Assembly: GCF_007830315.1 (NCBI RefSeq)
Contig: NZ_VLKJ01000003.1
Span: 186,001-250,000 of the forward strand
DNA from: Novosphingobium taihuense
Lineage (GTDB): Bacteria > Pseudomonadota > Alphaproteobacteria > Sphingomonadales > Sphingomonadaceae
DNA: 64,000 bases
Direction of reading: 5' to 3'
In this document: positions 19,791 to 29,017 of the stretch, one piece after another
Position numbering within the stretch: the stretch's first letter is position 1
Layout: each line of letters starts with the position of its first letter
Translations under genes and position numbers: made by a program
The notes under the pieces: generated by a model
The model's input: only the letters and a program-made list of their open reading frames with translations
Databases searched by the model: none
What the model was told of the DNA's origin: nothing

Positions 19791-22154
19791 TTATTCGGCT
19801 TCGTCGGCGCTGGGCTCTTCGGTTGCGGCGGAACCCGCCTTGCCCTTCTTCGCCTTTTTCTTGACCAGTTTGGGCGCAGCCGGGGTCAATTCGAACGACA
19901 GTGCGTCATCCTTCAGGCTGACATGGACTTCGCCGCCATTGGCAAGCTTGCCGAACAGCAGTTCCTCGGCCAGCGGCTTCTTGACCTTCTCCTGGATCAG
20001 CCGGGCCATCGGGCGAGCACCATAGAGCTTGTCGTAGCCCTTCTTGGCCAGCCAGCTGCGAGCGTCGGCATCGAACTGGATGTGGACGTTCTGATCGGCC
20101 AGCTGCAGTTCGAGTTGCAGCACGAACTTGTCGACCACGCGGCTGACAACTTCGGGCGGCAGATAGCCGAACGGCACAATCGCATCGAGGCGGTTGCGGA
20201 ACTCGGGGGTGAACATCTTCTTCACCGCTTCATCGCCCGCGTCCGCCTTCGACACGTCGCCGAAGCCGATGCCCTGACGCGCCATGTCCGAAGCGCCCGC
20301 GTTGGTGGTCATGATCAGGACCACGTTGCGGAAGTCGACGGTCTTGCCGTGGTGGTCGGTCAGGCGGCCGTTGTCCATCACCTGCAGAAGGATGTTGAAC
20401 AGATCGGGGTGGGCCTTCTCGATTTCGTCAAGCAGCAGGACGCAGTGCGGCTGCTGGTCGATGGCATCGGTGAGCAGGCCGCCCTGGTCAAAGCCGACAT
20501 AGCCCGGAGGCGCACCAATCAGGCGTGAGACCGAGTGTCGCTCCATGTACTCCGACATGTCGAAGCGCTGCAGCGGGATGCCCATGATCTGGGCAAGGCT
20601 GCGCGCGACTTCGGTCTTGCCGACGCCGGTGGGGCCCGAGAACAGGAACGAGCCGATCGGCTTGTCCGCATCGCGCAGGCCGGCACGGCTGAGCTTCATG
20701 GCGCTGGACAGGACCTCGATCGCCTTGTCCTGACCGAACACAAGGCGCTTGAGGTCGCGGTCGAGATGCTCGAGCACCTTCTTGTCGTCCGAGCTGACCG
20801 ATTTGGGCGGGATGCGCGCCATCGTCGCGATGACCTGTTCGATCTCGCGTGCGGTGATGGTCTTCTTGCGCTTCGAAGGCGGCACCAGCATCTGCATCGC
20901 GCCCACTTCGTCGATCACGTCGATCGCCTTGTCTGGCAGCTTGCGGTCGTTGATGTAGCGTGCCGACAGCTCGACCGCCGTCTTGATCGCGTCGGGGGTG
21001 TACTTGACCTTGTGGTGCTCCTCGAACGCGGTGCGCAGGCCACGCAGGATCTTGATCGTGTCCTCGATGGTCGGCTCGTTCACGTCGATCTTCTGGAACC
21101 GGCGCAGCAGGGCGCGGTCCTTTTCGAAGTGGTTGCGGAACTCCTTGTAGGTTGTGGACCCGATGCAGCGGATCGTCCCGCCCGAAAGCGCGGGCTTGAG
21201 CAGGTTCGAGGCATCCATCGCGCCGCCGCTGGTCGCGCCGGCACCGATCACGGTGTGGATCTCATCGATGAAGAGGACCGCGTGCGGCATCTTTTCGAGT
21301 TCTGAGACAACCTGCTTGAGGCGCTCCTCGAAGTCACCGCGATAGCGCGTGCCGGCGAGCAAGCTGCCCATGTCCAGCGAGTAGATCACCGCCTCGGACA
21401 GCACTTCGGGAACGTCGCCCTCGACGATCTTGCGCGCAAGGCCTTCGGCAATCGCCGTCTTGCCCACGCCCGGATCGCCCACGTAGAGCGGGTTGTTCTT
21501 CGAGCGGCGGCACAGGATCTGGATCGTGCGATCCACTTCGGGGCCACGCCCGATCAGCGGATCGACCTTGCCGTTGAGCGCCTTCTCGTTGAGGTTGACG
21601 CAGAACTGGTCGAGCGCCGTTTCCTTCTTCTGGCCCTTGGCGTCGGCCTTCTCTTCCTGCTGCTTGGGGGCCTCTTCTTCGGCGCCCTTGGGCGTTCGCC
21701 CTTCGACCTGACGGCCGCCCTTGCCGATGCCGTGGCTGATGAAGCTGACGGCATCAAGACGGCTCATGTCCTGCTGCTGGAGGAAATAGACGGCGTAGGA
21801 ATCGCGTTCGGAGAACAGCGCGACCAGCACGTTCGCCCCGGTCACGGTATCCTTGCCCGAGGACTGCACGTGAAGAATGGCGCGCTGGATCACCCGCTGG
21901 AACCCGGCGGTCGGCTGCGGATCGGCCTTTTCCTGCGTCTTTAGCGACTGATATTCCTGGTCGAGGTACTGGCGCACCACGTCACCCAGATCGCCAAGGT
22001 CCACGCCGCAGGCCTGCATGACCTGCGCCGCATCCGGATCATCGATCAGGGCCAGCAGGAGATGCTCGAGAGTCGCGTACTCATGGCTGCGCTCGGACGC
22101 ATTGGCGAGCGCGGTGTGCAGCGTTTTCTCGAGACTCTGGGCGAAACTGGGCAT
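19791..22154 (-). CDS. clpA: ATP-dependent Clp protease ATP-binding subunit ClpA
   Basis: 787 residues from the ATG at 22154. The longer frame adds 18 unrelated residues, and ClpA homology begins at MPSFAQSLEKTLHTAL. The N-domain (1-145) binds substrates and ClpS. The first AAA domain has Walker A GDPGVGKTAIAEGLARK and the second GPTGVGKTEVARSLAQ. A charged insert after the N-domain (EEEAPKQQEEKADAKGQKK) and a Lys/Ala-rich C-terminal tail are longer than in E. coli (758 residues). ClpA unfolds substrates for the ClpP peptidase. Neither clpP nor clpS is in the window. About 60 bases upstream is a TTAACCAT motif resembling a CtrA half-site. Confidence 0.95.
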   Translation of the reverse strand: MPSFAQSLEKTLHTALANASERSHEYATLEHLLLALIDDPDAAQVMQACGVDLGDLGDVVRQYLDQEYQSLKTQEKADPQPTAGFQRVIQRAILHVQSSGKDTVTGANVLVALFSERDSYAVYFLQQQDMSRLDAVSFISHGIGKGGRQVEGRTPKGAEEEAPKQQEEKADAKGQKKETALDQFCVNLNEKALNGKVDPLIGRGPEVDRTIQILCRRSKNNPLYVGDPGVGKTAIAEGLARKIVEGDVPEVLSEAVIYSLDMGSLLAGTRYRGDFEERLKQVVSELEKMPHAVLFIDEIHTVIGAGATSGGAMDASNLLKPALSGGTIRCIGSTTYKEFRNHFEKDRALLRRFQKIDVNEPTIEDTIKILRGLRTAFEEHHKVKYTPDAIKTAVELSARYINDRKLPDKAIDVIDEVGAMQMLVPPSKRKKTITAREIEQVIATMARIPPKSVSSDDKKVLEHLDRDLKRLVFGQDKAIEVLSSAMKLSRAGLRDADKPIGSFLFSGPTGVGKTEVARSLAQIMGIPLQRFDMSEYMERHSVSRLIGAPPGYVGFDQGGLLTDAIDQQPHCVLLLDEIEKAHPDLFNILLQVMDNGRLTDHHGKTVDFRNVVLIMTTNAGASDMARQGIGFGDVSKADAGDEAVKKMFTPEFRNRLDAIVPFGYLPPEVVSRVVDKFVLQLELQLADQNVHIQFDADARSWLAKKGYDKLYGARPMARLIQEKVKKPLAEELLFGKLANGGEVHVSLKDDALSFELTPAAPKLVKKKAKKGKAGSAATEEPSADEAE

Positions 22155-22322
22155 GTTGCGGCTACTTTCTGGCTGGCGCCGATGGGTTCCCTGAAGGGGA
22201 GAGTGCACACGCGTTATTAACCATGGCTAAACCACGTGTGAGGGTGAAGACAGATGTCCTGAAGACATCGTCATATCCGGCGATATGGTTACGCCCTCCG
22301 GCAAAAGGAAGGGCGTCGCAAA

Positions 22323-22541
22323 TCATCCCGCTTCACCTGAAGGCGGGGGCTTTCCGAACAGGGCTTCTGCAGCGGCGCGATGGGCGCTGGCCTTGTCGCG
22401 ATGCGCCACCGTACGCATGATTTCCAGTTCGAGTAGGCGAATCCGCTCGTTCAGTTCATCGTGCGAATAGGGGTCGAGCAGCTCCGTTGCCAGCTGGCTG
22501 GCCAGATCCCCTTTCGGGCGAGGGCGCTCGTCTAGGTCCAT
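22323..22541 (-). CDS. DUF1192 small protein
   Basis: 72 residues from the ATG at 22541 (MDLDERPRPKGDLASQLATELLDPYS). A codon six residues earlier is a possible start. The core SHDELNERIRLLELEIMRTVAHRDKASAHRAAAEALF is one long helix and matches the DUF1192 family of alphaproteobacteria, which has no known function. It is divergently arranged with the quinone oxidoreductase gene, a neighbourhood often seen in related genomes. Confidence 0.82.
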   Translation of the reverse strand: MDLDERPRPKGDLASQLATELLDPYSHDELNERIRLLELEIMRTVAHRDKASAHRAAAEALFGKPPPSGEAG

Positions 22542-22633
22542 TGCGGTCAGTTTGTGCACTGCAATGCCTTGCTGTCAACGCCTTGCATGTCTAGCCAGAG
22601 GCAAATTGGTATTCACAGGGGCTAGGTCGGCAG

Positions 22634-23632
22634 ATGAGCGGCATTCCTGCAACAATGACGGCAATCGGCTGGGATGCTCCCGGCGGGCCGGAAGTGCTTC
22701 GTCCCGAACAGGTTGCGGTGCCCGTACCGGGACCGGGGCAGGTGCTGGTCAAGGTCGCCTTTGCAGGCGTCAACCGGCCCGACGTGATCCAGCGTCAGGG
22801 CTTCTATCCGCCGCCGCCCGATGCCTCGCCTCTGCCGGGGCTGGAGATTTCGGGCCAGGTCGTCGCCATGGGCGAAGGCGTGACTTGGCCGTTCACTGGT
22901 ACGATGGTCTGCGCGCTGGTCGCTGGCGGTGGCTACGCGGAATATTGCATCGCCGAAGCCGCGCAGTGCCTGCAGGTCCCGACCGGCCTTTCGCCGGCCG
23001 AGGCTGCGGCCATTCCCGAAACGCTGTTCACCGTCTGGCACAACGTGTTCGAACGCGGCATGGCGGCTCCGGATGAGACGATCCTCGTCCATGGCGGCAC
23101 CAGCGGTATCGGTTCGATGGCGGTCCTGCTGGGCAAGCTGTTCGGCGTGACGGTGATCGTCACCTGTGGTGGGGCCGAGAAGTGTGCGCAGGCGCTTTCG
23201 ATCGGTGCAGCCCATGCGATCGACTACAAGACCACCGATTTCGTCGAGGAAGTCTGGCGCATTACCGACGGCCGCGGTGTCGACATGGTGCTCGACATGG
23301 TTGCGGGCGATTATGTTGCGCGCAACATCAAGTGCCTAGCCGACGATGGTCGCCATGTTACCATCGCGGTGCAGGGCGGAATCAAGGCCGAACTCAACAT
23401 GGCCGAGATCATGCGTCGCCGCATCACCCTGACCGGCTCGACCCTGCGCCCGCGTTCGAAGGCGTTCAAGGCCGCGCTCGCCTCCGAGATTCGCGAGACC
23501 GTGTGGCCGCTGGTTGCCGCAGGTGAACTCCGCCCGATCATGGACCAGACGTTCCCGCTGGCAGAGGCGGCAGCAGCCCACGCGCGGATGGAACAGGGCA
23601 GCCACATCGGCAAGATCGTCCTGGCAGTCTGA
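22634..23632 (+). CDS. NAD(P)H quinone oxidoreductase, PIG3 family
   Basis: 332 residues of the medium-chain dehydrogenase superfamily, without zinc ligands. The N-terminal GroES-like domain has AGVNRPDVIQRQGFYPPPPDASPLPGLEISGQV, typical of the PIG3/TP53I3 group. The Rossmann part has VHGGTSGIGSMAVLLGKLFG for NADPH binding and GAAHAIDYKTTDF. The C-terminus ends HIGKIVLAV. Members reduce quinones with NADPH. The ATG at 22634 is close to the homologous start. A palindromic repeat and a terminator follow. Confidence 0.93.
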   Translation: MSGIPATMTAIGWDAPGGPEVLRPEQVAVPVPGPGQVLVKVAFAGVNRPDVIQRQGFYPPPPDASPLPGLEISGQVVAMGEGVTWPFTGTMVCALVAGGGYAEYCIAEAAQCLQVPTGLSPAEAAAIPETLFTVWHNVFERGMAAPDETILVHGGTSGIGSMAVLLGKLFGVTVIVTCGGAEKCAQALSIGAAHAIDYKTTDFVEEVWRITDGRGVDMVLDMVAGDYVARNIKCLADDGRHVTIAVQGGIKAELNMAEIMRRRITLTGSTLRPRSKAFKAALASEIRETVWPLVAAGELRPIMDQTFPLAEAAAAHARMEQGSHIGKIVLAV

Positions 23633-23646
23633 CGCTATCCGACCTT

Positions 23647-23674
23647 CGTCATCCCCACCTGCGCGGGGATGACG
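23647..23674. repeat. REP-like palindromic intergenic repeat, copy 1
   Basis: 28-base imperfect palindrome starting CGTCATCCCC and ending GGGGATGACG, with a CCTGC-type centre. It can form a ten-base-pair stem, one A-C mismatch and one more pair around a four-base loop. A close copy lies at 33817-33844. It stands in the intergenic gap just after the quinone oxidoreductase gene. Confidence 0.75.
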
Positions 23675-23700
23675 ATGTTGAGGACGGTTCCTGCACAAGA

Positions 23701-23732
23701 AAAAGGCCGCCCTTTCGCAAGAGCGGCCTTTT
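23701..23732. terminator. Bidirectional terminator between quinone oxidoreductase and trcR
   Basis: Perfect ten-base inverted repeat AAAAGGCCGC / GCGGCCTTTT with a 12-base loop. The A-tract on one side and T-tract on the other make it functional for both convergent genes. Confidence 0.8.
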
Positions 23733-23754
23733 CATTTCGGAAATTACCCCAGCC

Positions 23755-24459
23755 TCAGCTGTCCGAGATACCCTCGGCGCGGCGTGCGGCAAGCCAGGCG
23801 GCGGCTTCGGCTTCCTGCGCGGCTTCCGATGCGGCCTTGGCCGTAGCATCGCGCTCGGCGCGCAGTTCCTCGATCAGCGCGTCGCGGTCGGTGCCAAGGC
23901 GCAGGGCTGCTTCGCCGTTGTCCTCGATACCGGCCTTCTTCGCGGCCTTGGCCACCAGCGAATCCAGTTCGCGCTGCGAGCACAGGCCGAGCGTGACCGG
24001 GTCCTTCGGGTTGATGTTCGAGATGTTCCAGTGGCTGCGATCGCGGATCGCAGCGATGGTCGTGCGGGTGGTGCCGATCAGCTTGCCGATCTGCGCGTCC
24101 GAAACCTCGGGGTGGTTGCGCAGGATCCACGCGATGCCGTCCGGCTTGTCCTGACGCTTCGAGACCGGCGTGTAGCGCGGGCCCTTGGTGCGGCTGACCG
24201 AGATCGGCGCACGCTGCATCTTGAGCTTGTACTCGGGGTTGGCCTGACCCTTGTCGATCTCGGCCTGATTGAGTTCGCCCGAGTGGATCGGATCGCGCCC
24301 GGTGTACTTCTGCCCGGCCAGATCATCGGCCATCGCCTGAACTTCGAGGATGTGAAGGCCGCAGAACTCGGCGATCTGCTCGAATGTCAGCGCGGTATTG
24401 TCGACGAGCCACGACGCGGTGGCGTGCGGCATCAGCGGATACGTGGGCTGGGTGCTCAC
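23755..24459 (-). CDS. trcR: Cell cycle transcriptional regulator TrcR (DUF1013)
   Basis: 234 residues from a GTG at 24459, with GGGAG nine bases upstream. The frame extends upstream, but the family starts at STQPTYPLMPHATASWLVDNTALTFEQIAEFCGLH. The N-terminal part and the middle (NHPEVSDAQIGKLIGTTRTTIAAIRDRSHWN) each look like helix-turn-helix segments. A C-terminal helical, Ala/Glu-rich tail follows. This is the DUF1013 family, restricted to alphaproteobacteria and annotated as the cell cycle regulator TrcR. The name rests on family recall; targets are not visible in the sequence. Confidence 0.85.
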   Translation of the reverse strand: MSTQPTYPLMPHATASWLVDNTALTFEQIAEFCGLHILEVQAMADDLAGQKYTGRDPIHSGELNQAEIDKGQANPEYKLKMQRAPISVSRTKGPRYTPVSKRQDKPDGIAWILRNHPEVSDAQIGKLIGTTRTTIAAIRDRSHWNISNINPKDPVTLGLCSQRELDSLVAKAAKKAGIEDNGEAALRLGTDRDALIEELRAERDATAKAASEAAQEAEAAAWLAARRAEGISDS

Positions 24460-24521
24460 GGACAATCTCCCGGAAGAGGGACGCCGCAAATGCGGGTCAC
24501 CTGAAAAGCGGATACAATAAG

Positions 24522-24542
24522 GGCCGCCCCTTGCGGAGCGGC
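24522..24542 (-). terminator. Hairpin after the bactofilin gene
   Basis: Inverted repeat GGCCGC / GCGGCC with a nine-base loop lies about 60 bases beyond the bactofilin stop. On the minus strand it is followed by CTTATTGT, a poor T-tract, so activity is uncertain. Confidence 0.5.
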
Positions 24543-24601
24543 CTTGAACGGGGTCGATGTAAGCCGGTATTGGCGAATCGGCAAGTTTTGTTTTGGAACT
24601 C

Positions 24602-25006
24602 TCAGCTCACCAGCGTGAGCGAAGGCTCCTCGCCCACATGGACGCGATGGGCAAAGCGACCATCGACCTGCGCGCCCTGTTCGATGGTCAGTGCGTCATA
24701 GCTCACGTCGCCATGAATGCGCGCGGTCTTGAGGATCACAAGTTCACCCGCTTCGATCGAGCCGTGAACCGTGCCGGATAGCCGTGCGCTTTGCGCCTTG
24801 ATCGCGCCGGTCACGGTGCTCTTCTCGCCCTGCACGAGCGCGGCGCAGGTGATGTCGCCCTCCACGCTTCCGTCGATGTGCAGGTCTGCGCTGGCCGAAA
24901 GATCGCCTTTCACGGCAACATCGGCGCCCAGGACGGAGAAGGTCGCGGCCATCGTCGTGTTACTCCCCTGCTGGGTGCGCACTTCCGGCGCGGATTTCCT
25001 GAACAT
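24602..25006 (-). CDS. Bactofilin family cytoskeletal protein
   Basis: 134 residues if started at the ATG at 25006 (MFRKSAPE), which overlaps the M23 gene by 47 bases and has GAGG upstream. The alternative ATG at 24952 (MAATFS) has GGGGAG ten bases before it and would give 116 residues. I prefer the longer form because bactofilins usually begin with a short MF(x)K tail. The core is a right-handed beta-helix of short repeats: VAVKGDLSASADLHIDGSVEGDI, ARLSGTVHGSIEAGELVILKTARIHGDV, DALTIEQGAQVDGRF. Bactofilins polymerise without nucleotide and position envelope enzymes. The coupled M23 gene upstream is a classic partner. Confidence 0.88.
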   Translation of the reverse strand: MFRKSAPEVRTQQGSNTTMAATFSVLGADVAVKGDLSASADLHIDGSVEGDITCAALVQGEKSTVTGAIKAQSARLSGTVHGSIEAGELVILKTARIHGDVSYDALTIEQGAQVDGRFAHRVHVGEEPSLTLVS

Positions 25007-26144
25007 GCCTGTTTGCCTCAAGGAACGGGCGCGGGTTGACCGGACGGTCGTTGATCCGCACTTCGAAATGGAGATGGGGCCCGGTCGAGCGCCCGGTGTT
25101 GCCGATCTTGCCGATCTCGCCACCGGCCTCGACCTTCTGGCCAAAGCGTGCGCCGGTGCGCGACATGTGGGCATAGCGCGTCATCAGGCCGTTGCCATGG
25201 CTGACTTCGACGACATTGCCATAGCCCTGACGCTGGCCGACGAAGCTGACCGTCCCGGCCGCAGCGGCATAGATCGGTGCGCCGACCGGTCCGCGGAAAT
25301 CGAGGCCTGCATGGAACGCGGGGCCACCGGTGAACGGGTCGGAGCGATAGCCGAAGCCGCTCGAGATGTATTCTAGGCTCGCGGGCAGGGTGTTCGGGAT
25401 GCGGCGGAGGCCCTTTTCCAGCGCCGCCATGCGCTCAAGGCTCGCGCCGAGCCGGGCAAAGCGCGGATCGACCGTGTCATCCCTGCCGCTGAACAGACGA
25501 ATCAAGGGACCGCCCTGTCCCTCGCGGGCCGAGGCGCGCAGCATCGCGGGATTGAGCCCGACGCGGCGGATCGCCATCTCAGCCTGCGCCGCGCGGGCAT
25601 CGGCAAAGCGGGTGAGCCGCTCGATGAAGGCCAGCTGGCGCGCCTCGATTTCGGCGAGTCCCTTCGCTTCGGGCAGCTCCATGGAAATCTTGCGGACGGT
25701 CTTGCTCGCCTCGCCGCTGCTGTCGGACACGGTGCCTTGCGGCAGGTCCTTGGGCAGTTCGCCAATCGTGCCTTCGATGGCCTTCTCGATGAAGTCCTGT
25801 CGGCGGTTCAGATCGTCAGCCACGCCTTCCAGCCCGCCGCGATACTTGTTCACGCGGCTTTCCGCAGTTGCGACGGCGGCTTCACGCTCGAGCAATTCGG
25901 CGCGGTCACGCGATGCGGTGAACTGGGAAACCAGCGTCGCCGCCAGGATCACGAGCCAGAGCAACACGGTCCCGGCAACGGCGCCTGCTACGGTCATTTG
26001 CAGGCGCGAAGAAATCCGGATGAAGCGGACATGCCCTTGCGAGCGCATGAAGAACTCGCGCTCAGGAAACCAGCCACGGACGCGGGCAGTTACATCAGCC
26101 ACGGCTGGCACAGCCGCAAAGCGGGCAGGCATTTTCGATGGCAC
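24960..26144 (-). CDS. M23 peptidase, bactofilin-linked (LmdC-like)
   Basis: 394 residues. A single membrane helix at about 51-74 (MTVAGAVAGTVLLWLVILAATLV) follows a basic cytoplasmic tail of 50 residues. A long coiled coil comes next (RAELLEREAAVATAESRVNKYRGGLEGVADDLNRRQDF). The C-terminal LytM domain has all zinc ligands: FHAGLDFRG and GPHLHFEVR. This architecture, with a bactofilin gene overlapping its 3' end, matches pairs such as LmdC-BacA, in which the bactofilin holds the endopeptidase at sites of shape change. The link to morphology is inferred from that context. Confidence 0.9.
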   Translation of the reverse strand: MPSKMPARFAAVPAVADVTARVRGWFPEREFFMRSQGHVRFIRISSRLQMTVAGAVAGTVLLWLVILAATLVSQFTASRDRAELLEREAAVATAESRVNKYRGGLEGVADDLNRRQDFIEKAIEGTIGELPKDLPQGTVSDSSGEASKTVRKISMELPEAKGLAEIEARQLAFIERLTRFADARAAQAEMAIRRVGLNPAMLRASAREGQGGPLIRLFSGRDDTVDPRFARLGASLERMAALEKGLRRIPNTLPASLEYISSGFGYRSDPFTGGPAFHAGLDFRGPVGAPIYAAAAGTVSFVGQRQGYGNVVEVSHGNGLMTRYAHMSRTGARFGQKVEAGGEIGKIGNTGRSTGPHLHFEVRINDRPVNPRPFLEANRHVQEIRAGSAHPAGE

Positions 26145-26384
26145 AGGCAGGCGACCCCCGAGTCGTTATTCACGTAGTTTGGTTAATGCAGTTCCCGTCG
26201 CGGCGCGGACTAGCCGCCGGGTTCCCGGCTGGCGAATCGGAATCCCGCCAAGCGCGGTGAGTCGTGTGAGTCGCCCGATGAATCGATTGAATCGCGGTGA
26301 TGTTGCGCACGCCTGGCATGATTACGGCCTTCGAGTCGCCCCCTGCAGATGACAGCGTCAGGCCACGGTGCTAGGGGCTGCCCC

Positions 26385-27662
26385 ATGTCTGCTGCACCCG
26401 CTCCCCAGCCCGAATCCGTGACCGATCTGGTCGAAGGCCTCGCCCATTCTGCCCGCAAGGCGCAGCGCGTGCTGGCACGGATGGATTCGCCGGCCAAGGA
26501 GCAGGCCCTCAAGCTCGCCGCTACGGCTCTGCGCGCGGCAGAAGCTGACATTCTGGCGGCAAACGCCCGCGACATGGCCAATGGCGAAACCAACGGCCTG
26601 ACCGGCGCAATGCTTGATCGGCTCAAGCTCACGCCCGAGCGCCTTGCCGGGATGGCCGATGCGGTCGAACAGGTCGCCAGCCTTGCCGATCCGGTCGGGG
26701 AAGTGATTTCCGAGGCCGCGCGTCCCAACGGCATGGTCCTGCAGCGCCTGCGCATTCCCGTTGGCGTCATCGGGATCATATACGAAAGCCGCCCCAACGT
26801 GACCGCCGATGCCGCCGCGCTCTGCGTGCGCTCGGGCAACGCCACGATCCTGCGCGGCGGGTCCGAGGCTGTCCATTCCAACCGCGCGATCCACAAGGCG
26901 CTGGTGGCGGGACTGGTTGAAGGGGGCGTGCCTGCCGAGGCGGTGCAGCTCATGCCCACGCAGGATCGTGCCGCCGTCGGCGCGATGCTGGCGGCTGCCG
27001 GGCTGATCGACATGATCGTGCCGCGCGGCGGCAAGAGCCTTGTCGCCCGCGTGCAGGCAGATGCCCGCGTGCCGGTGCTGGCCCACTTGGATGGCATCAA
27101 CCACACGTTCGTTCACGCCGCTGCCGATCCCGCCATGGCCAAGGCCATCGTGCTCAATGCCAAGATGCGCCGCACCGGCATCTGTGGGGCGATGGAAACG
27201 CTGCTGATCGATGCGACCTATCCCGATCCGCACGGTCTCGTCGAACCGCTGCTCGAAGCAGGGTGCGAGTTGCGCGGGGATGCACGTGCCCGCGCCATCG
27301 ATCCGCGCATCGCTTTGGCTGCTGCCAACGATTGGGATACCGAGTATCTGGACGCGATCCTCTCGGTCGCTGTGGTCGATGGCCTTGATGCCGCGCTCGC
27401 GCACATCGCCGCACATGCATCGGGCCATACCGATGCGATCGTGACCGATGACCAGGCCGTGGCCGACCGCTTCCTTGCCGAAGTCGACAGCGCGATCGTC
27501 ATGCACAACGCCTCCAGCCAGTTCGCCGATGGCGGCGAGTTCGGCCTTGGGGCCGAGATCGGCATTGCCACCGGGCGCCTGCATGCGCGTGGCCCCGTCG
27601 CGCTGGAAGGCCTGACCACCTACAAGTGGCTGGTGCGCGGCGCAGGACAGGTACGGCCCTGA
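26385..27662 (+). CDS. proA: Gamma-glutamyl phosphate reductase
   Basis: 425 residues from the ATG at 26385. The aldehyde dehydrogenase fold shows [48 protein letters not shown], and the catalytic cysteine in [13 protein letters not shown]. The enzyme reduces gamma-glutamyl phosphate with NADPH in proline synthesis. The partner kinase gene proB is not in the window. nadD starts inside its 3' end. A gap of 240 bases upstream, from 26145, contains no recognisable gene. Confidence 0.96.
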   Translation: MSAAPAPQPESVTDLVEGLAHSARKAQRVLARMDSPAKEQALKLAATALRAAEADILAANARDMANGETNGLTGAMLDRLKLTPERLAGMADAVEQVASLADPVGEVISEAARPNGMVLQRLRIPVGVIGIIYESRPNVTADAAALCVRSGNATILRGGSEAVHSNRAIHKALVAGLVEGGVPAEAVQLMPTQDRAAVGAMLAAAGLIDMIVPRGGKSLVARVQADARVPVLAHLDGINHTFVHAAADPAMAKAIVLNAKMRRTGICGAMETLLIDATYPDPHGLVEPLLEAGCELRGDARARAIDPRIALAAANDWDTEYLDAILSVAVVDGLDAALAHIAAHASGHTDAIVTDDQAVADRFLAEVDSAIVMHNASSQFADGGEFGLGAEIGIATGRLHARGPVALEGLTTYKWLVRGAGQVRP

Positions 27663-28330
27663 ACAGTCCTGCCGCACCTCTGACCGGCCTGTTCGGCGGC
27701 AGCTTCAATCCCGCGCACGGCGGCCATCGCCGCGTCACGCTCTTCGCAATCGAGGCGCTCGGGCTCGATGAGGTGTGGTGGCTGGTCTCGCCCGGCAACG
27801 TGCTAAAGCCGGTCGAGGGCATGGCCCCGCTTGAAGCGCGGCTGGCCTCAGCCATTGGAATGAGCCGTAACGCACCGATCCGCCCGACGGCGATCGAACG
27901 CGAACTTGGCACGCGCTTCTCTGTCGATACACTGCGCGCGATCAGGCGCCGTTATCCCAAGCGCCGATTCATCTGGTTGATGGGCGCGGACAATCTTGCC
28001 CAGTTCCATAAGTGGAAGCACTGGCGGCAGATCGCGCGCGAGATGCCGATTGCGGTGATCGCGCGTCCGGGTTATGATTCGGATGCCTTGGCAAGCCCTG
28101 CCATGGCCTGGCTGCGCCGCTGGCGTCAGCGGCCCGGACAGTTCGTTTCCGGCGCAATGCGGAGCGCTCCGGCGCTGACCATTCTTCGCTTCGATCCTGA
28201 CCATCGGTCGGCCAGCGCGATTCGCGCCCATGATCCGGATTGGTCTCACCGCATGTCCACTGCGGCCCTGCGCGATGCGGTCTCGTATCGTCCAGTAAAA
28301 GGATCGACTGAAAATCGAGGAAAATCCTGA
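27626..28330 (+). CDS. nadD: Nicotinate-nucleotide adenylyltransferase
   Basis: 234 residues from a GTG at 27626, overlapping proA by 37 bases. The homologous part begins at about residue 18 ([20 protein letters not shown]), so the true start may lie later, for example a CTG at 27659. The nucleotidyltransferase motif [11 protein letters not shown] binds ATP, and the C-terminal MSTAALRD corresponds to the ISSTxIR motif. [15 protein letters not shown] is typical of NadD. The enzyme makes nicotinate adenine dinucleotide in NAD synthesis. The gene lies in the conserved proA-nadD-rsfS-rlmH series. Confidence 0.94.
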   Translation: MAGARRRTGTALNSPAAPLTGLFGGSFNPAHGGHRRVTLFAIEALGLDEVWWLVSPGNVLKPVEGMAPLEARLASAIGMSRNAPIRPTAIERELGTRFSVDTLRAIRRRYPKRRFIWLMGADNLAQFHKWKHWRQIAREMPIAVIARPGYDSDALASPAMAWLRRWRQRPGQFVSGAMRSAPALTILRFDPDHRSASAIRAHDPDWSHRMSTAALRDAVSYRPVKGSTENRGKS

Positions 28331-28439
28331 CCGCGCAATGCCTTGCTTGCCCTTCCACCATAGGGTGGAGTGGCGAAACTCTTGCGCGTTCCAACCGTTA
28401 TCCCTTGACTCTTGAGCCACGGAGGCCATTTCGCGCGAC

Positions 28440-28847
28440 ATGACCAGCGTTCAACCGCTGTCGGCCAAGGCCGGCACAGCACCCAAGACCACCGATACTT
28501 CGGCTCCCTACACGCCCGCCGCGCTGCACGATCTCGTGCTGCAGTCGCTTGACGACGATCAGGCGCAGGAGGTCGTTTCGATCCCGCTTGAGGGCAAAAG
28601 CTCGGTGGCCGATTACATGGTGATCGCCTCGGGCCGTTCGACCCGTCAGGTCGCGTCGATGGCGCAGAAGCTGGCCGAACGGATCAAGCACGGCGGCTTC
28701 GGCCACGTGCGGATCGAGGGTCTTCCGGCCGCCGACTGGGTGTTGATCGATGCTGGCGACGTTGTCGTCCATCTGTTCCGCCCGGAAGTGCGCACGTTCT
28801 ACAATCTCGAACGCATGTGGGCCTTCGGAGACGCTGGCGCGGCGTAA
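28440..28847 (+). CDS. rsfS: Ribosome silencing factor RsfS
   Basis: 135 residues. An N-terminal tail of about 28 residues precedes the core: VLQSLDDDQAQEVVSIPLEGKSSVADYMVIASGRSTRQVASMAQKL, then GLPAADWVLIDAGDVVVHLFRPEVRTFYNLERMW. This is the RsfS (DUF143) fold. RsfS binds L14 on the large subunit and blocks joining of subunits when nutrients are scarce. It sits between nadD and rlmH, as in many bacteria. Confidence 0.95.
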   Translation: MTSVQPLSAKAGTAPKTTDTSAPYTPAALHDLVLQSLDDDQAQEVVSIPLEGKSSVADYMVIASGRSTRQVASMAQKLAERIKHGGFGHVRIEGLPAADWVLIDAGDVVVHLFRPEVRTFYNLERMWAFGDAGAA

Positions 28848-29017
28848 TTTGCGGTACGCCCTTGGCATCCGCCAGGGGCTTGCGGCACCAGCCCACTCCC
28901 CCGGCCCGACCACCCAGAGCCTACCCGGTGAGGTGATCGTGTCGGAGGAGCGGACTGGTGCCGCTGCTTTTTCGCCAAGGGATTCTCTTGTCGCCGATTA
29001 CCCGCTAGACCCTGCTC

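Noticed and set aside
26358..27677. A 439-codon antisense frame over proA.
   Set aside because: proA is complete on the other strand with its catalytic Cys; no signal or domain in the antisense product.
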